The notes below the pieces were generated by a model. It was given only the letters and a program-made list of their open reading frames with translations. It was not told where the DNA came from and did not search any database. Shown here piece after piece: positions 40,577 to 49,252 of a stretch of 64,000 bases of DNA. The DNA is from Azospirillum melinis. GTDB taxonomy: Bacteria > Pseudomonadota > Alphaproteobacteria > Azospirillales > Azospirillaceae. The stretch spans positions 61,563 through 125,562 of the forward strand of contig NZ_WHOS01000017.1 of assembly GCF_013340935.1 (NCBI RefSeq), read 5' to 3'. The translations under genes and the position numbers were made by a program. Each line of letters begins with the position of its first letter. Within the stretch, counting starts at the first letter, position 1.

Positions 40577-41980
40577 ATGGATTACCTCGTCATGACCGCC
40601 CGCTTCGCCGCATCGCTGTCCGCGCTTCTCCTGCTGGGGGTGGCGTCGGCTCCGGCGATGGCCGAACTGGTGCCGGTGCAGCCGACGATTCCTCCCGCCG
40701 CCTATTACGGACTGCCCGAACCGGAGGCCGAGATCGTCGTTCCCGGCGGTCAGGTGCAGGACGCCAAACCGGGCAACGCGCCGAACAGTGCGCCGGGCAA
40801 ACCGGCCGCCAGCCCGTCCGCGTCGGCCCCGGCCAAGCCCGACGGGCCGGGTGAACTGATCGAAAGCTGGGACGGCGGGGCCGCCAAGAAGAAGGACGGC
40901 AGCTTCGCCTATTGCGTGGCGGAGGGCGAATTCACCTCCGGCCATGTGCTGATGTTCGCGCGCAGCCCGAAGGGCGAGACCAACATCGGCATCGGCATCC
41001 CCGGCGCCGACCTGCCCAAGGGCGGCGAGTGGCCGGTGACCATCGAGGTCGACAAGAAGCTGAAGCGGGAGCGGACCGCCGTCGCGTCTCAGCCGGACAT
41101 GCTGGTGGTTTCCAACGGCAAGGACGAAGAACTGATCAACGCCCTGATGGGCGGCAACGAGCTGGTGGTGTCGTCGGCCAGCGACCGCATCGTCTTCAAG
41201 CTGGCCGGCACCAAGAAGGTGCTGGGCGACCTGAAGACCTGCGTCGACAAGGGCGGCAACGTCCCGCCGATCAAGGTCGCCGCCGGCCGCCCGGCGGATA
41301 AGGACAGGAAGAGCCGCCTGCCGGAAGGGCTGGACAGCCTGCTGACCGCCGCCGGCGTCCATGACGCCGAACTGGTGCCGATGGACAAGGTCCCGCAGGA
41401 CCGCCGCCCGGCCGACGTCGCCTGGCGCTTCGGCCCCATCGTCGGCGGCATCCGCGAGCGTGCGGTGGGCGAGGGTGCCAGGATCGACGAGCTGTCCGAC
41501 AGCTTCGCCGAGGCGATGAAGCAGCGTTGCGAGGGGACGCCGACCGTCGCCCTGAACCAGTCCGAGCAGGCGGGGGCCGTCTGGCTGCGCACCGGATCGG
41601 TCGACTGCGCGATGCCGCAGGGCAAGCTGCATGTCACGCTGAACTTCCTGCTGTCCCAGCGCCGCCTGTTCACCGTCATCTTCCACGAGGCCGGCGAACC
41701 CGATGTGCAACTGGCCGACAAGGTGCGCGACAACCTCGCCCAGGTGCTGCGCCGTGCCGGCGTCGCCCCGGCACCCGCCGTCACCGACGCCGCGCCTGCC
41801 CAGCCTGCACCCGGCCAACCCGCCCCGGCCCAGCCTGTACCGGCACCGGCCACCCAGTCTCCGGCACCTGCTCCAGCAGCGGCTCCCGCACCTACTCCCG
41901 CTGCTCCCGCCGTCACCCCCGCGGCCCCCGTTCCGCCGACGGTGAAGCCGCAATCGAAACCGCAACCGTCGAAGCCCTGA
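40577..41980 (+). CDS. Exported hypothetical protein with Pro/Ala-rich tail
   Basis: About 467 residues. Signal peptide (FAASLSALLLLGVASAPAMA) after a short start; ATG 40577 or 40592. Residues ~60-90 are a Pro/Ala/Ser linker, ~95-240 form a domain with AYCVAEGEFTSGHVLMFARS and WPVTIEVDKKLKRERT, which recalls the IalB-like fold of the protein at 24.4 kb (FGD.. and invasion-B type repeats), and ~255-420 a second domain with CEGTPTVALNQSE. The last ~60 residues are almost only Pro, Ala, Gln, suggesting passage through peptidoglycan. I do not recognise a function. Confidence 0.75.
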   Translation: MDYLVMTARFAASLSALLLLGVASAPAMAELVPVQPTIPPAAYYGLPEPEAEIVVPGGQVQDAKPGNAPNSAPGKPAASPSASAPAKPDGPGELIESWDGGAAKKKDGSFAYCVAEGEFTSGHVLMFARSPKGETNIGIGIPGADLPKGGEWPVTIEVDKKLKRERTAVASQPDMLVVSNGKDEELINALMGGNELVVSSASDRIVFKLAGTKKVLGDLKTCVDKGGNVPPIKVAAGRPADKDRKSRLPEGLDSLLTAAGVHDAELVPMDKVPQDRRPADVAWRFGPIVGGIRERAVGEGARIDELSDSFAEAMKQRCEGTPTVALNQSEQAGAVWLRTGSVDCAMPQGKLHVTLNFLLSQRRLFTVIFHEAGEPDVQLADKVRDNLAQVLRRAGVAPAPAVTDAAPAQPAPGQPAPAQPVPAPATQSPAPAPAAAPAPTPAAPAVTPAAPVPPTVKPQSKPQPSKP

Positions 41981-42041
41981 CGGAACTCACGCCCTTCCGG
42001 TCCATTGACCCTATACGGAAGGGCCTTCAATCAGCGTGACC

Positions 42042-43883
42042 ATGCCTGACAACTCCGCGTCAATCGACGGCGTGGGCGACAACGCCCGCGCCGGAAGCGA
42101 TCCCTATGCGACGCTCGATGCGTCCGCCGCCACCACCGTGTCCGAGCGTTGGAGCGTGCGCAACAGCACGCTCGCCGTTGTCGTGCTGGCAGCGCTTGTC
42201 GGCGGCGCGGTCGGTCTGGCGGTCGGTCTGCTGCATGAGGCGGTGCTGCTGATGCAGACGCTGGCCTTCGATCTGCCCGACGGCGAGCGGCTGGGGCAGG
42301 GCGCGCCGGACCTGTTGCGCACCCTCGGCGTGCCGGTGGTGGGCGGGCTGCTGCTGGGCATCCTGTCGGTGCTGGTGCGTCGATGGCGCCCCAACGCCAT
42401 CGTCGACGCGGTGGAGGCAAACGCGCTCTATGGCGGCAAGATGTCGCTGGTCGACAGCCTGCGCCTGACGGTGACCACCGCCCTGTCCAACGCGTCGGGC
42501 GCATCGGTCGGCATGGAGGCGGCCTATACCCAGGCCGGCGCCGGGCTGGCCTCGTCGCTGGGCCAGCGGCTGCGGCTGCGCCGGGCCGATCTGCGCACCA
42601 TGGTCGGCTGCGGGGCGGCGGCGGCCATCGCCGCGGCCTACCATGCGCCGCTCGCCGGGGCCTTCTACGCTTTCGAACTGGTGCTGGGCGGCTACACGCT
42701 GGCGGTGCTGGCCCCGGTCGGGGCGGCTGCGGCGCTGGGGGTGGCGGCGTCGGCCCTGCTGACCGGCGGCGAGGTGCCGCTGGCGCTTGGCCGGCCTGTG
42801 GAGATCGCCGGTTGGGATTATGCCGCCTGCGGCGTCGTCGGCTTCCTGGCCGGCTGGCTCAGCATCCTCGCCATGCAGGCGGTGACGATGGCCGAACGCG
42901 GCTTCAACCGTCTGCCGGTTCCGCGCTGGATGCGCCCGGCCATCGGCGGGCTGGCGGTCGGCGCGCTGTCGTTGGCGGTTCCGGCGGTGATGGGCAGCGG
43001 CCCCGGCGCGGTGCCGCCGGAACTGGCTGGCGGCGCGCTGGCGCTGGCCCTGACGCTGGTGGCGAAGATCCTCGCCTCGGCGGTGTCGCTTGGCTCGGGG
43101 TTCCGCGGCGGCCTGTTCAGCGCCTCGCTGTTCATCGGTGGGCTGTTCGGCGGCCTGCTGGGACAGGCCATCGCGACCTTCCTGCCCGGGCTGGGGATCG
43201 ACGGCGGCCTGCTGCTGCTGGTCGGCATGGGGTCGGTCGCCGCCGGCGTCGTCGGCGCGCCGGTCACAATGGTGCTTCTGGTGCTGGAGACGACCCAGGA
43301 TCTGTGGGCGGCGTCGGGCGTGCTGATCGGGGTCGTGCTGTCGACCACCGTGGTCCGGCAGGCATTCGGCTACTCCTTTGCTACCTGGCGTTTCCACCTG
43401 CGCGGCGTGCCGATCCGCGGGGCCTACGATGTCGGCTGGCTGTCGGAGCTGACGGCCTTCCGGCTGATGCGCCGGGACGCCAAGACGGTGCCGGCCACCC
43501 TGACGGTGGAGGCGCTGCGCCGTCTCTACCCGCTGGGCTCCACCAAGGCGGTCTTCGCGGTGGACGAGATGGGCCGTTATGCCGGGATGGTCGACATGTC
43601 GGTCGTCCACGACCCGGAACAGGACACCGCCGCCACCGAAACCCGCGTCGGCTCGCTCGCCAGCAAGGCCGACGCCGTCCTGATGCCGGGCGATGACGCC
43701 CGCACCGTGCTGAACCGCTTCGGCAGCGAGGAGGTGGAGGCCCTGCCGGTGCTGTCCTCCCCCACCGACCGGCGGATCATCGGCTATGTGACGGAGTCCT
43801 TTGCGCTGCGCCGCTATTCCCAGGCGCTGGAACGCCAGCGTGGCGAGGATCTGGGCGAGCGTGGGCTCTGGGGCCGGGACTGA
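42042..43883 (+). CDS. ClC-type chloride channel/antiporter with CBS domains
   Basis: A 613-residue membrane protein. Residues ~45-450 form the ClC core with about ten to twelve helices: the selectivity region is SNASGASVGMEAAYTQAGAG, carrying the glutamate that corresponds to the gating Glu, and GSGFRGGLFSASLFIGGLFG is the GxFxP-like filter segment. The C-terminal ~150 residues look like a CBS pair (TVEALRRLYPLGSTKAVFAVDE; LMPGDDARTVLNRF). These proteins move chloride or fluoride, with or without proton exchange. Start ATG 42042; a GTG at 42036 is in frame. Confidence 0.9.
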   Translation: MPDNSASIDGVGDNARAGSDPYATLDASAATTVSERWSVRNSTLAVVVLAALVGGAVGLAVGLLHEAVLLMQTLAFDLPDGERLGQGAPDLLRTLGVPVVGGLLLGILSVLVRRWRPNAIVDAVEANALYGGKMSLVDSLRLTVTTALSNASGASVGMEAAYTQAGAGLASSLGQRLRLRRADLRTMVGCGAAAAIAAAYHAPLAGAFYAFELVLGGYTLAVLAPVGAAAALGVAASALLTGGEVPLALGRPVEIAGWDYAACGVVGFLAGWLSILAMQAVTMAERGFNRLPVPRWMRPAIGGLAVGALSLAVPAVMGSGPGAVPPELAGGALALALTLVAKILASAVSLGSGFRGGLFSASLFIGGLFGGLLGQAIATFLPGLGIDGGLLLLVGMGSVAAGVVGAPVTMVLLVLETTQDLWAASGVLIGVVLSTTVVRQAFGYSFATWRFHLRGVPIRGAYDVGWLSELTAFRLMRRDAKTVPATLTVEALRRLYPLGSTKAVFAVDEMGRYAGMVDMSVVHDPEQDTAATETRVGSLASKADAVLMPGDDARTVLNRFGSEEVEALPVLSSPTDRRIIGYVTESFALRRYSQALERQRGEDLGERGLWGRD

Positions 43884-43911
43884 CCGGAAAATGACGGCAC
43901 CGGTAAAACGA

Positions 43912-43974
43912 CATCGCCGGTTCCGGGACGCCGCGGCGGCTGCCTGCCGTCGCGATGCCCCGGAACCGGCGATG
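43912..43974. repeat. Long inverted repeat between convergent genes
   Basis: 16-bp arms CATCGCCGGTTCCGGG (43912-43927) and CCCGGAACCGGCGATG (43959-43974) enclose 31 nt that can fold further (GACGCCGCGGCGG). There is no T-run. It lies between the ClC gene and the lipoprotein gene, so it may end transcripts from both sides or protect their 3' ends. Confidence 0.75.
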
Positions 43975-43996
43975 CGGTTACGGCCTTGAGCTGCCG

Positions 43997-44632
43997 TTAC
44001 TGCTGGGTGCCGGTCGTGCCGGTGGCGCCCGGCGTGGTGTTGTTCGTCGTGCCGGTCGTCCCGGTGGTGTTGCCCGTGGTGTTGCCGGTCGTGCTGCCCG
44101 AGGTGGCCTGACCGGTGCTGCCCATGTTCAGGGCGGACATCGTCTGCTGGTCGGCGCGGCCGGTGACGCGCAGGCCGTTGTCACGCTGGAACTTCATCAG
44201 GGCGCTGCGGGTGCCGGCGCCCCAGACGCCATCGACGGCGATGTCACGCCCGTCGTTGCGGTCGTTCAGCGCCTGCTGGAGCTCGCGGACCTGATCGTGG
44301 CTCAGCCGGGTGCTGGAGGCCATGCTGCCGGAATGGTTGGCCGACGACCGGCGCGTGGAGCTGCCCGAGGTCTCGTCCTTCACTTCGGCCGTGGCGCGGT
44401 CGGTCACGCGGTCGGTCTTCTTGCTCAGGCTCTCGTCCATGGTGTTGCCGGCCACCGCGCCGCCGACGCCGCCGACCACCGCACCGACCGGACCGCCGAC
44501 GACGGCACCGGCCACTGCACCCGAGCCGGCGCCGGTGGCCGTCCGCGAGGTTTCGGTGCTGCCGCAGGCGCTGAGCGCGAACAGGGCGCCGGCCGCAGTG
44601 GCGGTCATGACGATCTTCGAAATCCCACGCAT
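43997..44632 (-). CDS. Lipoprotein with glycine zipper and peptidoglycan-binding domain
   Basis: A ~211-residue protein. The signal peptide ends in the lipobox ALSACG. Residues ~35-65 are a glycine zipper (GAVAGAVVGGPVGAVVGGVG) able to insert into membranes. Residues ~110-165 are a PG_binding_1 domain (VRELQQALNDRNDG then VDGVWGAGTRSALMKFQRDNGL). The tail is a Thr/Gly/Asn repeat (GNTTGNTTGTTGTTNNTT). ATG 44632 is favoured by AGAAGG 9 nt upstream over the ATG at 44641. Likely an envelope-anchoring protein. Confidence 0.85.
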   Translation of the reverse strand: MRGISKIVMTATAAGALFALSACGSTETSRTATGAGSGAVAGAVVGGPVGAVVGGVGGAVAGNTMDESLSKKTDRVTDRATAEVKDETSGSSTRRSSANHSGSMASSTRLSHDQVRELQQALNDRNDGRDIAVDGVWGAGTRSALMKFQRDNGLRVTGRADQQTMSALNMGSTGQATSGSTTGNTTGNTTGTTGTTNNTTPGATGTTGTQQ

Positions 44633-45073
44633 GGTTGCCATCCTTCTCGATTACGCTTCGATGTTGGCGACCCGCCGCCCGGTGCGGCCTGTACTGTCCT
44701 GCCGCACGGCAAGCGACAGCTGGGTCATGTGAAGAACAATCAACAGCGGGCCTTCTTGTTCCCTGACGTCGTGTCACGATTTTCCGCATACGCCGTTCAC
44801 CATGGCGCAAACGGAGCCTCGGCCGGAGTAATACTCCGCCACGGCCCCGCTCTGCTCGCCGTACTTGCGGCGGAGAATGGCTCTGGCCGTTGCAGTGACA
44901 GGGTTTTTGCGCGGCGCCCACGCCGTGCCGGCCCATGTGCCGCATGAAAGCCCCGCGATTGGCCGAAAGCGGGAGAGGACCTAATTCTTCCGCGCTCATC
45001 CTTTTGCGCTGCCGCGCAACGGCTGTCGCCGACCCCGGCAAATCCGATCTGTTGCCCCTGTCGCCACGCCCCG
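44633..45073. other. 441-bp region without an intact gene; contains a perfect palindrome
   Basis: No convincing coding frame on either strand. At 44824-44838 lies CGGAGTAATACTCCG, a perfect 15-bp palindrome typical of a dimeric regulator site. The right end (44990-45073) may hold more debris of the efflux genes seen at 45074-45661. Confidence 0.5.
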
Positions 45074-45661
45074 GTGTGCAGGGAGCAGAACGTCGGCCAG
45101 CGCGGCAACCTCCCGCGGGCGCAGTTCGATCAGGCGCTCGCCGACCGCGACGCCGCCACCATCGAAGAGATCGTGCTGACTTTGGGCATCACCTTCCTGC
45201 TGGTGGTGGTGGTCATCCACGTCTTCCACCAGGACTGGCGGGCGACGCTGATCCTGACGCTGGCGATCCCGGTGTCGATCATCGGCGTCTTCGCCGTCCT
45301 GCTGGTTCTGGGATACAGCGCCAACATCATCACGCTGTTCGCACTGATCCTCACCATCGGCCTCGTCGTCGGCGATGCCATTGTCGTGGTGGAGAATGTC
45401 CGCCGGGTGATGGAGGAGCATCTTGAGCTGTCGGCGCCGGAGGCGTCGGCCCAGGCGATGGGGCAGGCCAGCGGCGCCATCGTCGCCGCCACCCTGTTGC
45501 TGGCGGCGGTCGATTGGCACCACCGTGTTCAGCGGCATGGTGGCGGCGATGGTGATCGGCATCGTCTTCGTGCCGTGCTGTTCGTCGCCTTCCAGCGCCT
45601 GACCGAACGGCTGCGCGGTCATCCGCGTGCCGCCAGCATACGCCCGGCAACGGAGTCCTAA
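45074..45661 (+). pseudogene. RND efflux pump, internally deleted and frameshifted remnant
   Basis: Residues from ATIEEIVLTLGITFLLVVVV to GAIVAATLLLAAV match the middle of an HAE1/AcrB-type pump (end of the first porter region and membrane helices 2-5, including VVIHVFHQDWRATLI and DAIVVVENVRRVMEEH). At ~45513 the text jumps, in another frame, to IGTTVFSGMVAAMVIGIVFV, the last membrane helix of such pumps, then returns to the first frame for VLFVAFQRLTERLRG and a stop. About 500 residues are missing. The essential Asp pair is GD instead of DD. The start (QRGNLPRAQFDQALADRDAA) looks more like the hairpin of a membrane-fusion protein. Confidence 0.8.
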
Positions 45662-45676
45662 GAAACCTGCGGCGGC

Positions 45677-45704
45677 CTTGATTCGGCTGCATAAGACCCC
45701 ACAT
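45677..45704 (+). promoter_or_regulatory. Candidate sigma-32-type promoter of rpoH
   Basis: CTTGATT (45677-45683), 13-nt spacer, CCCCACAT (45697-45704), close to the heat-shock consensus CTTGAAA-N12-16-CCCCATNT. It lies ~184 bp upstream of the rpoH start. Confidence 0.45.
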
Positions 45705-45887
45705 CAGCGTGGTCCCCGACATCCTTGAATCTGGCGTCCTCCGTGCGACGCTCCCCGCGCATTGGCGCGATGGCAGCCGGCTCCGGGCCAGACGCCGACC
45801 GATCCGTTTCCTCTCCGGCCTGCGGCTGACCGGGAGGGCGGATGGCGGCTTTGCGGAGCGATGGGCGGTCGGGGCAGGGAGTTTTCC

Positions 45888-46844
45888 ATGCCGAACAAGA
45901 GCCAACCGCTCACTCACCAACCGCTTGCGGAAATCCGGTCGGCCGAACCGCTGACCCTTTTCCTGAAGGACATGCGCCGTTACGACCTCCTGACGCCGGA
46001 GGAGGAGCGGGAGCTTGCCCGCCGCTGGCGCGACCATGACGATGCCGAGGCGCTGGACCGGCTGATCGGCGGGCACCTGCGTCTGGTGGTCGGCGTCGCC
46101 AAGCGGTTCCAGCGCTATGGCCTGCCGCTGGCCGATCTGGTGGCGGAGGGCAACATCGGGCTGATGCGCGCCGCCCGGAAGTTCGATCCCGAGAAGGGGT
46201 TCCGCTTCTCGACCTATGCCCACTGGTGGATCCGCGCGGCGATCCAGGACCATGTCCTGCAGAACTGGTCGCTGGTGAAGATCGGTTCGACCACCGCGCA
46301 CCGCACCTTGTTCTTCGGCCTGCGCCATCTGAAGGCCAAGTTGAAGGAATTGGACAGCGGCGACCTGTCGCCGGAAGCGGCGGCGGCCATAGCGACCGAA
46401 CTCGACCTGCCTGAACGCGATGTGGTGGAAATGAACCGCCGCCTCGCCGCGGACCACTCGCTCAATGCCACGGTGGGCGAAGAGAGCGAGATGGAGTGGC
46501 AGGATTTGCTGGCCGACGACCGCGCCGACCAAGAGACCGCGTTGGCGGAGACAGAGGAGCGCATTCAGCAAAAGCGCCTGATCGCGCTGGGGCTGGAGAA
46601 GCTGACGGAACGCGACCGCCAGATCCTGATTGCGCGCCGCCTGCTGGACGAACCGGTTCCCGCCGACGAACTGAGCCGGCGCTTCAACCTGTCGCGCCAG
46701 CGCATCGGCCAGATCGAGGTGGCGGCACTGCAGACCATCCGCAAGGCGGTGCTGGCCGGCCGCGCGGCCCAGACGACCCGGAAGCCGGTTAAAGCGCAGC
46801 CGGCGGGATCCCAGCCGGCCCGGCCTGTTCGGGAGCGGGCCTGA
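45888..46844 (+). CDS. rpoH: RNA polymerase sigma-32-type factor
   Basis: A 318-residue sigma-70 family factor. Region 2: HLRLVVGVAKRFQRYGLPLA, DLVAEGNIGLMRAARKFDPE and FSTYAHWWIRAAIQDHVLQN; the RpoH box follows (KIGSTTAHRTLFFGLRHLKA resembles the QRKLFFNLR of RpoH). Region 4: LTERDRQILIARRLLDEP with a helix-turn-helix LSRRFNLSRQRIGQIE. It directs transcription of heat-shock genes. ATG 45888 has AGGGAG 7 nt upstream. The last 56 bp overlap the 3' end of the opposite-strand DUF2243 gene. Several RpoH paralogues per genome are usual in this group. Confidence 0.94.
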   Translation: MPNKSQPLTHQPLAEIRSAEPLTLFLKDMRRYDLLTPEEERELARRWRDHDDAEALDRLIGGHLRLVVGVAKRFQRYGLPLADLVAEGNIGLMRAARKFDPEKGFRFSTYAHWWIRAAIQDHVLQNWSLVKIGSTTAHRTLFFGLRHLKAKLKELDSGDLSPEAAAAIATELDLPERDVVEMNRRLAADHSLNATVGEESEMEWQDLLADDRADQETALAETEERIQQKRLIALGLEKLTERDRQILIARRLLDEPVPADELSRRFNLSRQRIGQIEVAALQTIRKAVLAGRAAQTTRKPVKAQPAGSQPARPVRERA

Positions 46845-47685
46845 ACCAGTCCAGGCAGCCGGCCGGGACCACGCCGTTGCCGACCAGCAATGCCCCCCGC
46901 CGATAGAGGTGGCGGTAGAGACCGGCCGTGCTGCCGCCGGGCAGGTCGATGGCCCAGAGCCGGCCGGTGGGGTCGCTCCACACCGTGCGTCCGTCGACGG
47001 TCGCCAGCGCCGCAAGTGCCTCGTCCGGGGTGGTGTCCGGGCGGAACAGCACCAGGGCGGTGGTGGCGCCCCGCGGCGGCAGAGCGGCGACCGTTCCCGC
47101 GGTTCCCACGGCAAGCGCCAGCAGCACCGGAACTGTGGCTCGGCGAAGGCCGCTTCCGCCCGATGCTCCGCTCGGCGTTCGCGTCAACAGCCATCCGGCC
47201 AGCATCACCGCGACGCCGAAGACGAAGAACCACAGCAGATCCCAGAACAGCTTGTTCTCGACGTCCATGCGGATGCGGTGCAGGCCGAGCAGCCAGTGGG
47301 ACACCAGTCCGTCCAGCATGTGCCAGACACCGAAGCCCAGCAGAGCCCAGCCCACCAGCCGGCGCCCGCCGACAATGGCCAGACCCGCCCGCCCGCGCCA
47401 CAGCAGCCACAGCCCGACGGCGGCGATGAGGTACATCAGGGTGTGGAACAGCCCGTCGGCCAGGATCTGCACCGCGATGTCGGCATAGGCAGGGCTGGCG
47501 AGGCCGGACAGCAGATGGTGCCATTGCAGGATCTGGTGCAGCATAATCCCGTCGAAGAACCCGCCCAGCGCAAAGCCCAGGCTGAAGCCGCCAAGGAGCA
47601 GGGTCCGCCCCGGCCCCCGAGGCAGATCCGACAGTGGAAGCGGGTGCGGCAGCGGATCGGCGGCGATCATCGGGCGGCTCTCCAT
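46789..47685 (-). CDS. DUF2243 membrane protein
   Basis: A 298-residue protein. Residues ~25-170 are a four-helix DUF2243 domain (GFSLGFALGGFFDGIMLHQI, LQWHHLL, DGLFHTLMYLIAAVGLWLLW, GVWHMLDGLVSHWLLGLHRI). The conserved histidines near helix ends could bind a metal. A fifth hydrophobic segment near 185-205 is followed by a ~90-residue soluble tail with LPGGSTAGLYRHLYRRGALL. The function of the family is unknown. The 3' end overlaps rpoH head-on. Confidence 0.88.
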   Translation of the reverse strand: MESRPMIAADPLPHPLPLSDLPRGPGRTLLLGGFSLGFALGGFFDGIMLHQILQWHHLLSGLASPAYADIAVQILADGLFHTLMYLIAAVGLWLLWRGRAGLAIVGGRRLVGWALLGFGVWHMLDGLVSHWLLGLHRIRMDVENKLFWDLLWFFVFGVAVMLAGWLLTRTPSGASGGSGLRRATVPVLLALAVGTAGTVAALPPRGATTALVLFRPDTTPDEALAALATVDGRTVWSDPTGRLWAIDLPGGSTAGLYRHLYRRGALLVGNGVVPAGCLDWFRPAPEQAGPAGIPPAAL

Positions 47686-47999
47686 GTATCACCTGACATG
47701 GTCCTGGCCCCCCAACAGGCCCATCCGTCCGCAGTTCCTGCGGCTCCCCGATAAGGGGTTGTTTCCCACACCCCTCCCGAGAAGGGTTTAACGCTTTTCC
47801 CCTCCCGCGCCGCGTTGGAAGGATTCCCCCATCGCGTTGGACACCCCGCCGGCGAAATTGCCCATGGTTGGGCTACATCCGTCGTGGCGGTGCCCGACCC
47901 AAGGTAGTCAGGCACCGTAGCGATTCGTCTGCTGACCCCCACCGGGGCCGCTTCCACACGGGCACAGGAGCCCGCGACAGCAGGAGAGGCGAGGGCTGC
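47686..47999. other. 314-bp region upstream of the OpgC gene
   Basis: No gene seen. It includes a direct repeat CGCGTTGGA (47811-47819 and 47833-47841) and a hairpin CGGTGCC-N16-GGCACCG (47888-47917) in the putative leader. A GC-rich ribosome binding region (CAGGAGAGGCGAGG) lies before the ATG at 48000. No known riboswitch was recognised. Confidence 0.45.
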
Positions 48000-49187
48000 A
48001 TGCAGCAACGTCAGACACGCGACGCCCGGCTCGATCTTTTCAAGGGCGTGGCCCTTCTGATCATCTTCATCAACCATGTCGGCGGGAATCCGCTGGCGAA
48101 GCTGATGCCCGCCCGTTTCGGACCGTCGGATTCGGCCGAGATCTTCGTCTTCATCTCCGGCTATGCCATCGCACTCGCCTATGGCCCGGTGCTGGCGGAG
48201 CGCGGGTTCGCAGCCTGCCAGCGCAAGGCGCTCGACCGCTGCCGTCAGCTTTGGGTCGCCAACATCCTGACCATGCTGGTCAGCGCGCTGGTGGTGGCCT
48301 TCGCCGTGTATATCGGCGACCTGCCAATGGAGGCATCGAACCGTCTGGAAAGCTTCGCGCCGCTGTTCGACACCCCGGTCACGGCGCTGGCGTGGACCCT
48401 GGTGCTGATGTATCTGCCCTTCGCCTTCGACATCCTGGCGCTCTACATCCTGCTTGTGGCGGTGGCGCCGCTGTTCCTGTGGAGTTATGCCCGCTTCGGC
48501 TATGCGGCGGTCGCGCTGTCGGTCCTGCTCTATCTGGTCGCGCAGGCAGCCCCCGGGCTGGTGCCGCCCAACCTGTGGGACGAGGACTGGAACTTCAGCC
48601 CGCTGGCTTGGCAATGTGTGTTCTTCCTGGGCACCGCCCTGGCGCTGGTGGTGCGCAGCGGGCGGGTCCGGCTGCCGCAGTCGCGCTGGCTGCTGACGGC
48701 CGTGCTGGCGCTGCTCGGCGGCATGGCGGTGTGGAAGTTCGCCGCCTCCGACATCGGCCATGCCGTGACGCCGGCGGCGCTCCGGGGCTGGTTGCCGGAG
48801 GAGACGATCCCATGGGCCGACAAGGACACGCTGGGGCCGATGCGGCTCCTGCATTTCCTGGCGCTGGCCTGTGCGGCGGCCCTGCTGGTGCCGCGGGATG
48901 CGGGATGGCTGCGCTCCGCCCCCGCCCGCCTGCTGGTCGCCTGCGGCCGACATTCGCTGCCGGTCTTCTGCGTCGGCGTGGTGCTGTCCATCGCCGGCTC
49001 CGCCCTGCTGGTCGCGGAGGACGGTGCGCTGATGGTGCTGGCGGTCAATCTGGTCGGGGTCGCCGCGCTGCTGGCTCTGGCGCTGGTGCTGGAGCGGCGG
49101 CGGACCCGCCGGCAGCCGCCGAAGCAATCGAAGCCGGTGTCGCCGTCCGTGGCCTCGACGCCGTCCGCGGTGCCCGAAACGCCGTGA
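48000..49187 (+). CDS. opgC: OpgC-type membrane acyltransferase
   Basis: A 395-residue protein with about ten helices. RDARLDLFKGVALLIIFINH (residues ~7-26) and FGPSDSAEIFVFISGYAIAL are the OpgC hallmarks; GRHSLPVFCVGVVLSI lies near the C-terminus. OpgC adds succinyl groups to osmoregulated periplasmic glucans. A basic/Pro-rich tail follows the last helix. No glucan synthase gene lies adjacent. ATG 48000 chosen because the OpgC start follows directly; the longer frame is not supported. Confidence 0.92.
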   Translation: MQQRQTRDARLDLFKGVALLIIFINHVGGNPLAKLMPARFGPSDSAEIFVFISGYAIALAYGPVLAERGFAACQRKALDRCRQLWVANILTMLVSALVVAFAVYIGDLPMEASNRLESFAPLFDTPVTALAWTLVLMYLPFAFDILALYILLVAVAPLFLWSYARFGYAAVALSVLLYLVAQAAPGLVPPNLWDEDWNFSPLAWQCVFFLGTALALVVRSGRVRLPQSRWLLTAVLALLGGMAVWKFAASDIGHAVTPAALRGWLPEETIPWADKDTLGPMRLLHFLALACAAALLVPRDAGWLRSAPARLLVACGRHSLPVFCVGVVLSIAGSALLVAEDGALMVLAVNLVGVAALLALALVLERRRTRRQPPKQSKPVSPSVASTPSAVPETP

Positions 49188-49252
49188 ACATGCGAAGGCA
49201 AGCTACGGCTGGGCGTCTTGAATCCTGCGCCGGGTGAGCGCATAATTCGACC

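Noticed and set aside
43912..43974. Long inverted repeat as a mobile element end or REP-type repeat
   Set aside because: Only one copy was noticed in the window and there is no transposase or target duplication; kept only as an intergenic hairpin.
44797..45108. Minus-strand open frames in the 44.6-45.1 kb gap
   Set aside because: Arg/Gly/His-rich composition without domains and no ribosome site; treated as non-coding.
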